Shown here: positions 15,535-22,865 of the stretch, in pieces | Layout of the letters: each line of letters begins with the position of its first letter | Numbering within the stretch: the stretch's first letter is position 1 | From: a virus | Reading direction: 5' to 3' (one strand) | IMG/VR virus record: IMGVR_UViG_3300032731_000244 | Location: 1 to 46,500 of that record | DNA length: 46,500 bases | Made by a program: the position numbers and the translations under genes | Notes under the pieces: model-generated | What the model was told of the DNA's origin: nothing | What the model saw: the letters and a program-made list of their open reading frames with translations, nothing else | Databases searched by the model: none

Positions 15535-15842
15535 TGTACAACAACTCCTAGCATTTCCTCAAGGCGCTCAATGCGCGAGGTCAAGTTGCCGTGCATGATG
15601 AAAAGAACTCTATCAAGATGCTCAGTCTTAGCACGCAACTCAACTATAGAGACATTCTCGAGGTGATCGAGGCGAGTCGAAAGATGCTCGATGGCTTTCT
15701 GCAAGTCGGCAATCTTCATTCGCGCTGTCTTGTCTACTACACGCGGCGGCTCGCTGGGTGCTTGCAAGATTTCTACCTGCTCGCGTAGCCACTCACGCTT
15801 CTCAGCGACCTTCATCTCCTGCCACTTCTCTTCTGTGATCAC
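15531..15842 (-). CDS. Coiled-coil protein of unknown function
   Basis: 103 residues from a GTG at 15842 that follows AAGGGGGAACC. Almost entirely helical, with long heptads (KIADLQKAIEHLSTRLDHLE, VELRAKTEHLDRV). Not recognised. Coupled to the next gene by a 4-base overlap. Confidence 0.62.
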   Translation of the reverse strand: MITEEKWQEMKVAEKREWLREQVEILQAPSEPPRVVDKTARMKIADLQKAIEHLSTRLDHLENVSIVELRAKTEHLDRVLFIMHGNLTSRIERLEEMLGVVVQ

Positions 15843-15879
15843 GGTTCCCCCTTGTGAGTACATTCTGTGAGTACACATC

Positions 15880-17319
15880 TTAGAACGCTGGTCCGATGGA
15901 CTGCCAGGGCATCGTGATAACCTCTTCCGTTGTCATCATTGTACCACTTAAGGCATTGTACGCACCCGTAGACGCATCCATAATGTCATCGTGGCTCCAA
16001 TCGGGCTGGTGGTGCATATGCGTCAGCCACTCGTCGTTCCAATCCCCTCTGAGCAAGCGAATGTCACCTCTCTGCGAAGCAGCAGCTAGCGGCTTCGCCC
16101 GGACGACCTTATCGCCTTGTGGCCGTATGCCGCCGCAATCAAACGCACGCAGCATATCTCTCAGGCGATGGTCGTCGCGTAAGCCAGAAGAGCCACCTTC
16201 GATCTCCCAGCGCACCGCGTAGTGCGTGGTCGACTCTTTCGCATTCTCGTAGTCGGCAAGGGCCGTACGGAACATCAACAAATCAACTTCCGCTGGCCCC
16301 ATCTGTACTTTGATCATGTCTGTGATGAAGTACGCATCGCGCACGCGTCTGATCTTGATACCTACCGTATAATCGGCCCCCTTCTTGACAGACGCAGCCA
16401 AGTCCCAAAAGCGACATTCGATGCCCAGCGGGGGCACTTTGTCGATAGAGGGAATAAACCAAGCACGGTTGAACAGATTGCCCGCAGCCGGTCGTATCTT
16501 CCAGTTGCCGTGCAGCAGGCGCTCACGCTCGATCTCTGGCAGCAACCAGAGATTTGCTAGATAAGTGGGGTTCTTCTCCATCAGTATCTGGTTGTCACGA
16601 ATGTTACTAGGAATGAACGTGAATGACTTGTAGATATAGCGGGGGTCAACGCCCGTGCGCTCAAAGTAATCAGAATGTTGCTCGACAAGCTCTTGTGGCG
16701 TATCTGCCCATATAAGCTGCTCGCCCAGGCGTATGAAATAGCGCAAGATGCCACTACGGTCTTTGATTGGGTATCCGTCTTCGTCAAGCCACCAGTCAAT
16801 CATCTCTGCCAGAAAGCAGTCAGGATCGGGGTTGCACGTCATACGCACGTAAGGGCGAATGCCGGACATCGACCGATTGCGCTGCAACAGATACCAGAAT
16901 GCTTCGCTGGAGAATTGCTCCGCTTGATCGAAGCATAGCAAGCCGATCTGAGCACCTTGGTAAAGCATTCTGTCTTGCTCGTGCTGCAAGTGACGAAAGC
17001 GAATAGACGCGCCACCAGGGAACTCCCAGCGCAAGTCGGCCACTTTCGGCACAGCGCCCAGTTGTGGATAGATGTGCATCGTTTCGCTCCACATCCCGCC
17101 CGCTTCGGTAATCTGCTTGTACGTGCGCCTGAACGTCACGGCATTGAAAAGATTGGAAATGCTCTTGCCAGATTTGTCTTTCATCGGTCGAACGTGTCTC
17201 AGCGGCTCACAGATCAGCCAAAAAGTTTTCCCCCCGCCACTAGCTCCGCCAAACAACGCTATATCCGCGCTCGTTGTCGCGAACTGTGTCTGCGGGCCAG
17301 GCTGCGGGGCGATTTTCAT
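15880..17319 (-). CDS. terL: Terminase large subunit (DNA packaging motor and nuclease)
   Basis: 479 residues; the ATG overlaps the previous stop. Walker A is GGASGGGKT (24-32). The Walker B-like segment is LLCFDQAEQF (127-136), with Q where many relatives have the catalytic E directly after D, and an E two residues on. Coupling region: MTCNPDP (159-165). Nuclease domain: FWDLAAS...GADYTVG (305-320, acidic residues D306 and D316) and HDDIMDAS (443-450). It packages DNA into the prohead with the small subunit and portal. Residues about 258-348 are repeated, roughly 90% identical at DNA level, in the gene at 17653-18162. Confidence 0.92.
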   Translation of the reverse strand: MKIAPQPGPQTQFATTSADIALFGGASGGGKTFWLICEPLRHVRPMKDKSGKSISNLFNAVTFRRTYKQITEAGGMWSETMHIYPQLGAVPKVADLRWEFPGGASIRFRHLQHEQDRMLYQGAQIGLLCFDQAEQFSSEAFWYLLQRNRSMSGIRPYVRMTCNPDPDCFLAEMIDWWLDEDGYPIKDRSGILRYFIRLGEQLIWADTPQELVEQHSDYFERTGVDPRYIYKSFTFIPSNIRDNQILMEKNPTYLANLWLLPEIERERLLHGNWKIRPAAGNLFNRAWFIPSIDKVPPLGIECRFWDLAASVKKGADYTVGIKIRRVRDAYFITDMIKVQMGPAEVDLLMFRTALADYENAKESTTHYAVRWEIEGGSSGLRDDHRLRDMLRAFDCGGIRPQGDKVVRAKPLAAASQRGDIRLLRGDWNDEWLTHMHHQPDWSHDDIMDASTGAYNALSGTMMTTEEVITMPWQSIGPAF

Positions 17320-17540
17320 ACTAATGGATGCTCATTGAGTGGTGGCTGCATATCGTCATCTACGGCATCTTGGATGATTTTGATTGCATCGTCGATTGCA
17401 GAGATAAGATCGTCATCGTCACAGACAAAGTCTCTATAGGCGGCGGCTGCACACACGATTGTCTCTAGTGCGGCGCGCGGCACCCACACCTCAAGCACAG
17501 GACGCGTCAGAAGCACATCGTCACTGTGGGCGATTTTCAT
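17316..17540 (-). CDS. Small acidic protein upstream of large terminase
   Basis: 74 residues, with 4-base overlaps at both ends. Begins MKIAHSDDV; terminase also begins MKIA, probably by chance or shared start context. The C-terminal half is acidic (DDDDLISAIDDAIKIIQDAVDDD). Unknown function; translational coupling to terL suggests co-expression. Confidence 0.6.
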   Translation of the reverse strand: MKIAHSDDVLLTRPVLEVWVPRAALETIVCAAAAYRDFVCDDDDLISAIDDAIKIIQDAVDDDMQPPLNEHPLV

Positions 17541-17653
17541 AGACGCTTCTTCTTTGCTTCTTCGGCCTTGCGATCTATAAACTCCATCATCGCGTGCTGG
17601 CGCAGAAACAGGGCTAGTTTAGGCTTGATGCGGCTGATAGTCAACGCACGCAT
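17537..17653 (-). CDS. 38-residue basic protein, possible remnant of a longer gene
   Basis: ATG at 17653 overlaps the stop of the upstream fused gene (TGATG), and its own stop overlaps the next start. Sequence begins MRALTISRIKPKLALFLRQH and ends in EEAKKKRL. In the same frame the open region extends upstream as ERTYTDPSVGSWSRL before hitting a stop at the edge of the terminase duplication. This looks like the original C-terminus of a longer protein broken by that duplication. Confidence 0.5.
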   Translation of the reverse strand: MRALTISRIKPKLALFLRQHAMMEFIDRKAEEAKKKRL

Positions 17654-18162
17654 CAGGCGCGACCACGAGCCGACTGACGGGTCAGTGTATGTACGCTCGC
17701 CAGCAGGTCAACTTCCGCTGGTCCCATCTGTACTTTGATCATGTCTGTGATGAAGTACGTATCGCGCACACGTCTGATCTTGACACCTACCGTATAATCG
17801 GCCCCTTTCTTGGTAGACGCGGCCAAGTCCCAAAATCGGCATTCGACGCCCAGCGGGGGCACTTTGTCGATAGAGGGGATAAACCAAGCGCGATTGAACA
17901 GCTTGCCCGCAGCCGGTCGTATCTTCCAGTTGCCCTTTAGCAAGCGCTCACGCTCAACTTCCGGCAGCGTCCACAGTCGGATGTTTACCCGCCAGCCATC
18001 CTCGTACTCCTCCGTGACGACGAAGAAAAGTTCGTGTGTTGTACACGCCTCGTCTTGCAATTGGCATGGCACGTCACCATGCTCCTGCATGACAGCCCGA
18101 AGTTCATTTATTAGCTTGGTTGTTGTCCACGGCGTTTCCGGTCGTGCGTTTTGTTCGCTCAT
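17653..18162 (-). CDS. Chimeric protein: unknown N-terminus fused to a terminase nuclease fragment
   Basis: 169 residues. Residues 1-62 (with KLINELRAVMQEHGDVPCQL) look like a small phage protein of unknown function. Residues 63-154 are nearly identical to terminase residues 258-348, including FWDLAASTKKGADYTVG and its two nuclease acids. The last 15 residues are unrelated. The fragment lacks the third acidic motif and the ATPase, so it is probably not an active nuclease. The frame is open throughout, with mostly silent differences from terL, so the copy may still be translated. Start overlaps terS by four bases. Confidence 0.75.
   Translation of the reverse strand: MSEQNARPETPWTTTKLINELRAVMQEHGDVPCQLQDEACTTHELFFVVTEEYEDGWRVNIRLWTLPEVERERLLKGNWKIRPAAGKLFNRAWFIPSIDKVPPLGVECRFWDLAASTKKGADYTVGVKIRRVRDTYFITDMIKVQMGPAEVDLLASVHTLTRQSARGRA
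17708..17975. repeat. Duplicated segment of the terminase gene
   Basis: This segment aligns without gaps to 16283-16550 at a constant offset of 1425 bases. By eye I count about 26 mismatches in 268 positions (about 90% identity), mostly at third codon positions. The left edge (CTGGCGAGCG/TCAACTTCC) and right edge are abrupt. The direct orientation could allow recombination that deletes the two small genes and part of terL. Confidence 0.85.
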
Positions 18163-18827
18163 TCTGTACTTCCCCCTTGTTCATCTACGATTGTGTCTAC
18201 GTTCAGCCAGTCGCTCTCGTTTTCTCTGGGAGTGAGACCTTTGCCATCTTTGCTCAGACCAGCAATGCGTTTCTGGTGTCTGGCCTCTTCTAGCGTCGTC
18301 GCATACGTATATTGGCGTGTGACATCGCTACCATCGTTACCGTCGCTACCACCACCATCGCCTGCTTGTGTTACATTGACGGTCGCCATATCACCGTCGC
18401 GCGCGTTATCGGGAATAACAATCTGGATGGCGTTCAGCAAGTTCATATCTTGCGCCTGCTCGGCGCGCTTGAGCCACCCACGCTCGCGCCCTTCCTTGGA
18501 GTAGAAAAGCCAGTTCTCGATGGCCCACCTTGCACCCTTGTTGAGCGCTTGCAGTTGCTTATTCTCTGCAACGTCGACGTTCTCTTCTCGCGCCTCTTTG
18601 TACGCCAGCGCGACTTCTGGGTAACGCTCGATGTAGTTATAGATCGTACGCCGCGTACAACCGAGTATCTTCGCAGCGACAGTGGCAATGCCGTGCGCGC
18701 GCTGAACGGCATCGACCATCTTCGCTGGCGAGCAGATAGAACTTGGGTGCGCCTTCTTCTTGGACGCAGTGGTAGTTGTTGCTACAGCCGTTGTCGTCGT
18801 AGTAGCAACCGCTTTCCTCTTAGCCAT
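18159..18827 (-). CDS. terS: Terminase small subunit (probable)
   Basis: 222 residues. After a low-complexity Thr/Ala/Lys leader (residues 1-25), a helix-turn-helix is visible at about 40-75 (HGIATVAAKILGCTRRTIYN, YIERYPEVALAYKEAREE), followed by the helical AIENWLFYSKEGRERGWLKR segment typical of small terminases. A Gly/Asp/Ser-rich linker follows about residue 155. It should recognise the packaging site and load TerL. It lies directly upstream of the terminase region, apart from inserted small genes. Confidence 0.72.
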   Translation of the reverse strand: MAKRKAVATTTTTAVATTTTASKKKAHPSSICSPAKMVDAVQRAHGIATVAAKILGCTRRTIYNYIERYPEVALAYKEAREENVDVAENKQLQALNKGARWAIENWLFYSKEGRERGWLKRAEQAQDMNLLNAIQIVIPDNARDGDMATVNVTQAGDGGGSDGNDGSDVTRQYTYATTLEEARHQKRIAGLSKDGKGLTPRENESDWLNVDTIVDEQGGSTE

Positions 18828-19468
18828 TATGAAAAGACCACGAGATCAAGGCCGCTTCTACCATCACCACCATCAATGGTAGCAGCAACGTCCCCCATCC
18901 GACACGTATAACCATCTGCAACAAGGTGGCTGCACAACTCAGCCCGTGCCCCGCTCGTCTCGCATTCTACGATGAGCGCGTAGTAAGAAGCATCGTTATC
19001 ATCGCTACCATCTGCATCCCCCTCGCTACCATCGCCCATCCCGTTAGCAATGGCGTCTATCTGTAACTCGATCTCGCTGAAACCCCACTCCAATAAGTCC
19101 TCGACCTCGAACTCGTTTGCCAAGATGTCAAAGTCCCAAGCGCCCCCAGCTTTGTTTGCTACCACATTTGCGCGTTCCGCCGTGTGCTCGTCCCACCTTA
19201 CCGCCCGGTACGCATACCGCGAATCGCGCCATTCTACATAGCCAGTGGCTACCGTTCCCTGATCGTCCGGTTGGTCAAGCTCCGCCGTTAGTACAATCTT
19301 GCAGCGGTTGATGTCCATTACACGCATCCGCTGATTGCCACTTATGACCTCGTCCGTCTCTAGGTTGTGTACGATGGGGCTGAGATCGCCGAGCTCGTCC
19401 AGCGTCTCTGCTAACGCGTCGAATTGCTTCGTGGTGATCGTTCGAGGGTTCTTGTGATAAGATTTCAT
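18827..19468 (-). CDS. ParB/Srx N-terminal-like protein
   Basis: 213 residues. The N-terminus HKNPRTITTKQFDALAETL followed by ELGDLSPIVHN and ISGNQRMRVM is the ParB-like nuclease/Srx fold seen in phage proteins next to terminase or DNA methylase genes. An acidic Gly/Asp/Ser linker (about 145-162) separates a small C-terminal domain. No methylase domain is present. Function in phages is uncertain (DNA binding or modification adapter). Its first 43 bases are repeated at 20948-20990, in front of an HNH remnant. Confidence 0.7.
   Translation of the reverse strand: MKSYHKNPRTITTKQFDALAETLDELGDLSPIVHNLETDEVISGNQRMRVMDINRCKIVLTAELDQPDDQGTVATGYVEWRDSRYAYRAVRWDEHTAERANVVANKAGGAWDFDILANEFEVEDLLEWGFSEIELQIDAIANGMGDGSEGDADGSDDNDASYYALIVECETSGARAELCSHLVADGYTCRMGDVAATIDGGDGRSGLDLVVFS
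19426..19468 (-). repeat. Direct repeat copy 1: 5' end of the ParB-like gene
   Basis: The first 43 bases of this gene match 20948-20990 with six mismatches (by eye), then similarity stops abruptly. The two copies bracket about 1.5 kb that holds an HNH gene, a small gene, an XRE regulator and an HNH remnant, as if that segment had entered the ParB-like gene. Confidence 0.7.
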
Positions 19469-20148
19469 GACTGCCTAGAACACTCTTCAATGTGACACCG
19501 CTTGCATAGTGTTACCCCATTGTCAACGTCGTAACGCATGTCTGGATACTTGGCCCAGGGCTTTATGTGATGAGCCTGTACAGCGCCACTGATTTGCCCG
19601 CATTGCCGACAGGTGTAGCTGTCTCTCTCGAAAACCGCCCTACGCCACGTTTTGTATTCTGTGCGACCCATAGCTTTTTGGCGTGCCCATGCTGCCTTCC
19701 CGCCGTCTTTGTAGTTGGGGTGCTTGGGGCCTCGTAGCCAGGGCTGTGGCTTGCCTGTAAGTGCCGCGCTGATTTTCTTGCGCACCGCCTCATTGTGGAG
19801 GTGTGGAATTGGCTTGCCAATCTTTGCCGCAGACAGGGCTGCACAATGCGCATCGCCAAGGGAACGCCCTGTGCGCCATGCTGTATAACAATGCCGGGAA
19901 CAGAAAAGCGCGTTGCGCACTCCACTGTGCCCGGTTCTGTAAGGGCCACCGCATTGTTTGCAAGTTGACCACTTGCACTGGGCATTCCCACAACACTTGC
20001 TTGAACAATACTTCGGTGTATATGTGCTATATGCCTTGCGACTTCTGAAGACCGCTCCGCACCACTGGCATACGTAGTCACGATTTCTGTATTGTATCCA
20101 GGGTGTCTGTGCAGCGGTAGCATCTATTATTGACATCTTTATCGACAT
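19465..20148 (-). CDS. HNH homing endonuclease with zinc ribbons
   Basis: 227 residues. It starts MSIKMSII, then PWIQYRNRDYVCQWCG, a first zinc ribbon closed by YCSSKCCG, and a second ribbon (CKQCGG...FCSRHC). A NUMOD3-like KISAALTGKPQPW...HPNYKDG segment follows, then the HNH core RDSYTCRQCG, HHIKPWAKYPDMRYDVDNG and LCKRCH. It overlaps the ParB-like start by four bases. The PWIQY...CQWCG block recurs in the remnant at 20625-20990. Confidence 0.88.
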   Translation of the reverse strand: MSIKMSIIDATAAQTPWIQYRNRDYVCQWCGAVFRSRKAYSTYTPKYCSSKCCGNAQCKWSTCKQCGGPYRTGHSGVRNALFCSRHCYTAWRTGRSLGDAHCAALSAAKIGKPIPHLHNEAVRKKISAALTGKPQPWLRGPKHPNYKDGGKAAWARQKAMGRTEYKTWRRAVFERDSYTCRQCGQISGAVQAHHIKPWAKYPDMRYDVDNGVTLCKRCHIEECSRQS

Positions 20149-20188
20149 TGTTTATCTGGGGTCGACGCCGAGTGCAGTGCTGGTCGTG

Positions 20189-20380
20189 CTATACGCTGAC
20201 ATCTTCTGTCTCGTCTTCGATAATCTCGATCCCGCAGCCCATAATCCATGCAGCGAGTCGTATTAGTTGCGTTCCTAGCCATAGCCGCCACTCAAGCTGT
20301 CGAGTGTGTGTAAGCTCGACGGTCATAGTCACTTGGTGCATCACGTCACGCGCGTCGATAGTAACGTTAGTAGTTGGCAT
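20189..20380 (-). CDS. Small conserved-looking phage protein of unknown function
   Basis: 63 residues from the ATG at 20380; AAAGGAAAATGAT precedes it inside the end of the XRE gene. Contains EWRLWLGTQLIRLAAWIMGC, an amphipathic or membrane-associated helix, and an acidic tail (IEIIEDETEDV). Similar small proteins with this helix are frequent in phages. The role is unknown. Confidence 0.62.
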   Translation of the reverse strand: MPTTNVTIDARDVMHQVTMTVELTHTRQLEWRLWLGTQLIRLAAWIMGCGIEIIEDETEDVSV

Positions 20381-20381
20381 A

Positions 20382-20621
20382 TCATTTTCCTTTGTAGACA
20401 TGGGTCACAGTAAGCGAGGGGATTGTTCTGGGGCGCAAGAAGAACTCGACTGGCATATCGGTATGTGCGCTGATCTGTTGGAGTTTCGCTAGGCTTGGCA
20501 TAGTCTGGCCTAGTTCATACTTGTAGATCATAGCCCCGCTGACTCCTACTCTTCGCCCAAGCTCCCTTTGGGAGAGGCGCGCTGCGTGTCGTGCTAGCTT
20601 GACGCGTGGCCCAATTGACAT
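20382..20621 (-). CDS. XRE/Cro-type helix-turn-helix regulator
   Basis: 79 residues. Residues 5-60 form the Cro/CI fold: VKLARHAARLSQRELGRRVG, VSGAMIYKYELGQTMPSLAK, LQQISAHTDMPVEFF. It is a DNA-binding domain only, without a peptidase domain. It is among the first genes of the minus-strand operon, which starts at the promoter near 21842, so it could repress that promoter or the divergent early one. Which operator it binds is not known; a TGCACANATGTGCAA palindrome at 22230 is a candidate. Confidence 0.82.
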   Translation of the reverse strand: MSIGPRVKLARHAARLSQRELGRRVGVSGAMIYKYELGQTMPSLAKLQQISAHTDMPVEFFLRPRTIPSLTVTHVYKGK

Positions 20622-20624
20622 TAT

Positions 20625-20990
20625 TTATTCGGGGTCAACTTCTTGATATACTCTGATGCCGACCTCAAACCACATCTTGCGCCCGCATTGGGGGGCACGG
20701 CTCGCGCATTGAAGCACCACACCAGAGTATGTGGCTCCCCGCCGTGTATGGTCTAGGCGCGGTACTAATCCACGAGACCAAGCAGGGGGCGATGCAGCAT
20801 ATTGAGTTTTGCGTGGCTTGCGATGCGCAAATCCACAGTGCTGTTGTGAACAATACTTGGGTGTGCGCGCAGCACATCCTTTGCGAGTGTGGAATATGAC
20901 ACCGCACCATTGGCATACGTAATCGCGATCCTTGTATTGTATCCAAGGCTTCGTGGCGATCGTTCGGGGATTCTTATGATAGGTTTTCAT
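20625..20990 (-). pseudogene. Chimeric HNH remnant fused to the start of a ParB-like gene
   Basis: 121 residues: residues 1-14 (MKTYHKNPRTIATK) copy the start of the ParB-like protein, and residues 15-55 (PWIQYKDRDYVCQWCG...YCSQQHCG) copy the first zinc ribbon of the HNH gene at 19465. After that the sequence diverges and no HNH core remains. It is therefore a fragment, although the frame is open and it could still be translated. Confidence 0.7.
20948..20990 (-). repeat. Direct repeat copy 2: displaced 5' end of the ParB-like gene
   Basis: It matches 19426-19468 with six mismatches over 43 bases, ending at GAAGC. The next bases are CTTGGATACAATAC, which is where homology to the intact HNH gene begins. 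The junction therefore marks the edge of the HNH-type insertion. Confidence 0.7.
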
Positions 20991-20993
20991 TCA

Positions 20994-21149
20994 TTATAAC
21001 TTCGGACAATGGTTATAGGCCAAGATGAATAGACCACCCAACACAATGGTGAACAGTACAATCACAAACGCACAGAGCAGCGGGGTGGCCCAGCCGGGTT
21101 CATCATAGAGACGAGAGCAACTTGTAGGCTCTGGTCGCTCAGTATTCAT
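20994..21149 (-). CDS. 51-residue single-span membrane protein
   Basis: ATG at 21149 follows GGGGGGAGG and overlaps the preceding stop. Residues 1-18 are polar (MNTERPEPTSC...). Residues 22-46 (TPLLCAFVIVLFTIVLGGLF) form one transmembrane helix, ending in NHCPKL. A small membrane protein in the late operon could take part in lysis, but nothing specific supports that. Confidence 0.6.
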   Translation of the reverse strand: MNTERPEPTSCSRLYDEPGWATPLLCAFVIVLFTIVLGGLFILAYNHCPKL

Positions 21150-21439
21150 CCTCCCCCCTCCGCCTTGGCGATGGTGGCCAGGAAGGCACAGTCATCCCGA
21201 TGCTTGCGTGATGCGTAGGGGCTTCGCGTGAAGTATGCGCGCTTGCACCAGGGACACTCAACGCGTGATCCCCATTCATCAGCAGCCCACTCGCCCTGTC
21301 TGAGTACCGCCAGCAGCTCATCGCGCTGGGATTTGCAGATTGTAAGCTCTTGAGCTACAGCGGTAAGCGCCCCGTCAAGCTCGTTATCTGCGGCTTCTAG
21401 GTGATCAAGCCATCGTGCTGCCAAGTCCCTTACCGCCAT
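21146..21439 (-). CDS. Small protein with Cys/His zinc-binding pattern
   Basis: 97 residues; overlaps both neighbours. N-terminal half is a helix (LAARWLDHLEAADNELDGAL, ICKSQRDELLAVLRQGEW). The C-terminal half has ECPWCKRAYF...SRKHRDDCAF, a CxxC...HxxxC zinc motif. This layout is common among small phage proteins of unknown role. Confidence 0.65.
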   Translation of the reverse strand: MAVRDLAARWLDHLEAADNELDGALTAVAQELTICKSQRDELLAVLRQGEWAADEWGSRVECPWCKRAYFTRSPYASRKHRDDCAFLATIAKAEGGG

Positions 21440-21810
21440 CAGTCTCCCCCTGCCTTAGCGATGGCGACACGGGTGCGGGTGTTGGTCCTCTGAATCAACT
21501 CGACGGCTCTCTCGCATAACTGGTCTTGTGTACATATGCCACAAAACACCTTATGCTTCTCTACATATTCATGTGCCTCGCACGCCGCCAGCAGGTCGGG
21601 CGCAGCAGCAATCAAGGCGCGATCTGCCTTGGAAGGCCACGCACACTTGAACTCCTCACCCCCCTCTGTTGGGTCGTGCTCCGCACAGTCACCGCAACGA
21701 TCACACTGAAGAATTGAATTGTCAACCCACGTCTGCCCTGCTTGATGTAACAACAGTGCCCACTTGTCTGCTATGCTCCACTCCCATGGCCCTGGCGTAT
21801 GCTCGCTCAT
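21439..21810 (-). CDS. Phage protein with TPGPW motif
   Basis: 123 residues from the ATG at 21810, downstream of GGGGGGAATG. Begins MSEHTPGPWEWS and later has ADRALIAAAPDLLAACEAHE, a pair of motifs widespread in phage accessory proteins of unknown function. CDRCGDC and CGICTQDQLC could bind metal. It is the first gene of the minus-strand operon; the promoter at 21842-21871 leaves a leader of only about 25 bases. Confidence 0.72.
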   Translation of the reverse strand: MSEHTPGPWEWSIADKWALLLHQAGQTWVDNSILQCDRCGDCAEHDPTEGGEEFKCAWPSKADRALIAAAPDLLAACEAHEYVEKHKVFCGICTQDQLCERAVELIQRTNTRTRVAIAKAGGD

Positions 21811-21841
21811 CATTCCCCCCTTGGACTGGATAACTGTACTG

Positions 21842-21871
21842 AGTATACCACATCCACCCCCCACTTGTCAA
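21842..21871 (-). promoter_or_regulatory. Sigma70-like promoter for the minus-strand operon
   Basis: On the minus strand, TTGACA (21871-21866) and TATACT (21847-21842) are 18 bases apart, with ATGTGG before the -10 box. Expected start near 21835. The -35 box overlaps CAAGTGCAAAC (21869-21879), which recurs at 22117-22127 and could be an operator half-site. Confidence 0.72.
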
Positions 21872-22338
21872 GTGCAAACTGTGAGAATGTAGGAAAATAT
21901 AGGAAAATGCCCCAACCGCCCCAGGGCAACGCAGCAACGTAGAAGCATATCTCACTATGGCAATGCGCCGTTACACGCGCTAGAATTGTCACACGCTTGC
22001 TACAGAAGCAGCTAGAGTAATGTCGCAGGTGGCGGGGGCTGCAAGGGCCGTGAGTATGCGACTGCAACCGGGGGACAGAGAATCGTGTGGTAGGGGCTGC
22101 GATAACTGGGAGGTCGCAAGTGCAAACAGGCGATGGGAACTTGTGTGGTAGGGGCTTACGCTATGCATGCCGTCGAAACGTTTTGGCATACCAAAGCGGC
22201 GCAGGCCGACTGCACATCCGTTCACAGCCTGCACATATGTGCAATTGTACCATTGGTATACCAGAGTATGTGCAACCTGTCACAAGCCAAAGAAGAACAC
22301 AAGTTCTACTGTTTGCTATAGACGTGCACGCTAACATG
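21872..22338. promoter_or_regulatory. Non-coding divergent control region
   Basis: No convincing gene. It holds: two adjacent TAGGAAAAT units (21890 and 21900); an 11-base direct repeat CAAGTGCAAAC (21869, 22117); a 14-base direct repeat GTGTGGTAGGGGCT (22085-22098, 22143-22156); an inverted repeat TTTGG-CATA-CCAAA (22182-22195); the palindrome TGCACATATGTGCA (22230-22243); and GGTATACC near 22255. The density of repeats between two outward promoters suggests the main genetic switch, and possibly other cis functions such as an origin. Confidence 0.6.
22230..22244. promoter_or_regulatory. Operator-like palindrome, site 1
   Basis: TGCACATATGTGCAA is a near-perfect dyad, located about 100 bases upstream of the plus-strand promoter. 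A copy with one change, TGCACAAATGTGCAA, lies at 23947-23961. Half-sites ATGTGCAA occur at 22268-22275 and 23994-24001. Candidate repressor binding site. Confidence 0.5.
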
Positions 22339-22347
22339 TGGTATACT
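22339..22347 (+). promoter_or_regulatory. Extended -10 promoter for the plus-strand operon
   Basis: TGGTATACT at 22339-22347 (TG-N-TATACT). No good -35 box is present at the usual distance, which is common for extended -10 promoters. The surrounding ATGTGGTATACTG closely matches the minus-strand promoter at 21842. It lies about 40 bases before the first plus-strand gene. Confidence 0.55.
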
Positions 22348-22389
22348 GTTGGCACAGATCAGGCAACACACACATAGGAAGGCGATGCA

Positions 22390-22500
22390 ATGAGAATACT
22401 GATAGCAGCAACAGCAGCAGTGATCATCGCAGCAGTACTGCTAGCAGCAGCGGGTGGCGTGCTAGCAGAGCTGGCAGCAGTATTGCAGGGTATGCTATGA
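22390..22500 (+). CDS. 36-residue hydrophobic mini-protein, first gene of the plus operon
   Basis: ATG at 22390, seven bases after AGGAAGG. Sequence begins MRILIAATAAVIIAAVLLAA and ends in LAAVLQGML, so nearly all residues are Ala, Val, Leu or Ile: one membrane span. The DNA is rich in GCA/CAG repeats, and the other frames give only low-complexity products. As first gene behind the early promoter it could be an early host-interaction or membrane peptide; that is a guess. Confidence 0.5.
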   Translation: MRILIAATAAVIIAAVLLAAAGGVLAELAAVLQGML

Positions 22501-22503
22501 AAG

Positions 22504-22554
22504 GCGCTACCTGTAGCGCGCAGCAGGCGTCCTGGTTAGTCTAGGAGCCTGCTA
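22504..22554 (+). other. Two consecutive hairpins in early leader
   Basis: GCGCTAC-CT-GTAGCGC (22504-22519) is followed by AGCAGGC...GCCTGCT (about 22522-22554), with an inner TCCT/AGGA pair. No U-run follows. They lie between the 36-residue gene and the gene at 22582 and could be mRNA processing or stability elements. Confidence 0.5.
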
Positions 22555-22581
22555 CAGCAGAGAGAGAAGGAGGCAAGGACA

Positions 22582-22857
22582 ATGCTCGAGATAATCAGCA
22601 ACTATCACTGGAGAGAAACGGACTACGCTATACCAGAATGGGGCGACGCTGAGGAGGAATGCTTCACGTATCGTGGGGAATTGTACTTTCTCTCTGAGTT
22701 TATGCGAACGTCATTCCCCAATGCGCCAGCTTGGATTATGGACTGGCAAGGTTACCACGGTGACTCGTTCTTCTCTGGTATCCTGGTCCGGTTTGGTGGT
22801 TATGATGAAAACCCTGACCACTACGGGGACATCCAGGTCGCCACGTACATATCATAG
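22582..22857 (+). CDS. Small early protein of unknown function
   Basis: 91 residues; GAAGGAGGCAAGGACA precedes the ATG. Rich in aromatic and acidic residues (YHWRETDYAIPEWGDAEEE, APAWIMDWQGYHGD). Not recognised. One of a run of AGGAGGC-initiated small genes. Confidence 0.68.
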   Translation: MLEIISNYHWRETDYAIPEWGDAEEECFTYRGELYFLSEFMRTSFPNAPAWIMDWQGYHGDSFFSGILVRFGGYDENPDHYGDIQVATYIS

Positions 22858-22865
22858 GAGGCAAC

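Noticed and set aside
20994-21149. Holin or spanin
   Set aside because: A single span in the late operon is not enough evidence; no lysis enzyme was recognised in the window.
21872-22338. CRISPR-like repeat array in the divergent region
   Set aside because: Repeats are only paired, of different sequences and spacing; no regular repeat-spacer pattern exists.
22338-22544. 68-residue reading frame rich in Ser/Asn over the early leader
   Set aside because: Low-complexity product of GCA repeats in another frame; the 36-residue hydrophobic gene in the same DNA has the better ribosome site.
22499-22546. 15-residue peptide MKGATCSAQQASWLV overlapping the first early gene's stop
   Set aside because: Too short to support; the DNA there forms a strong hairpin, which is a better explanation.
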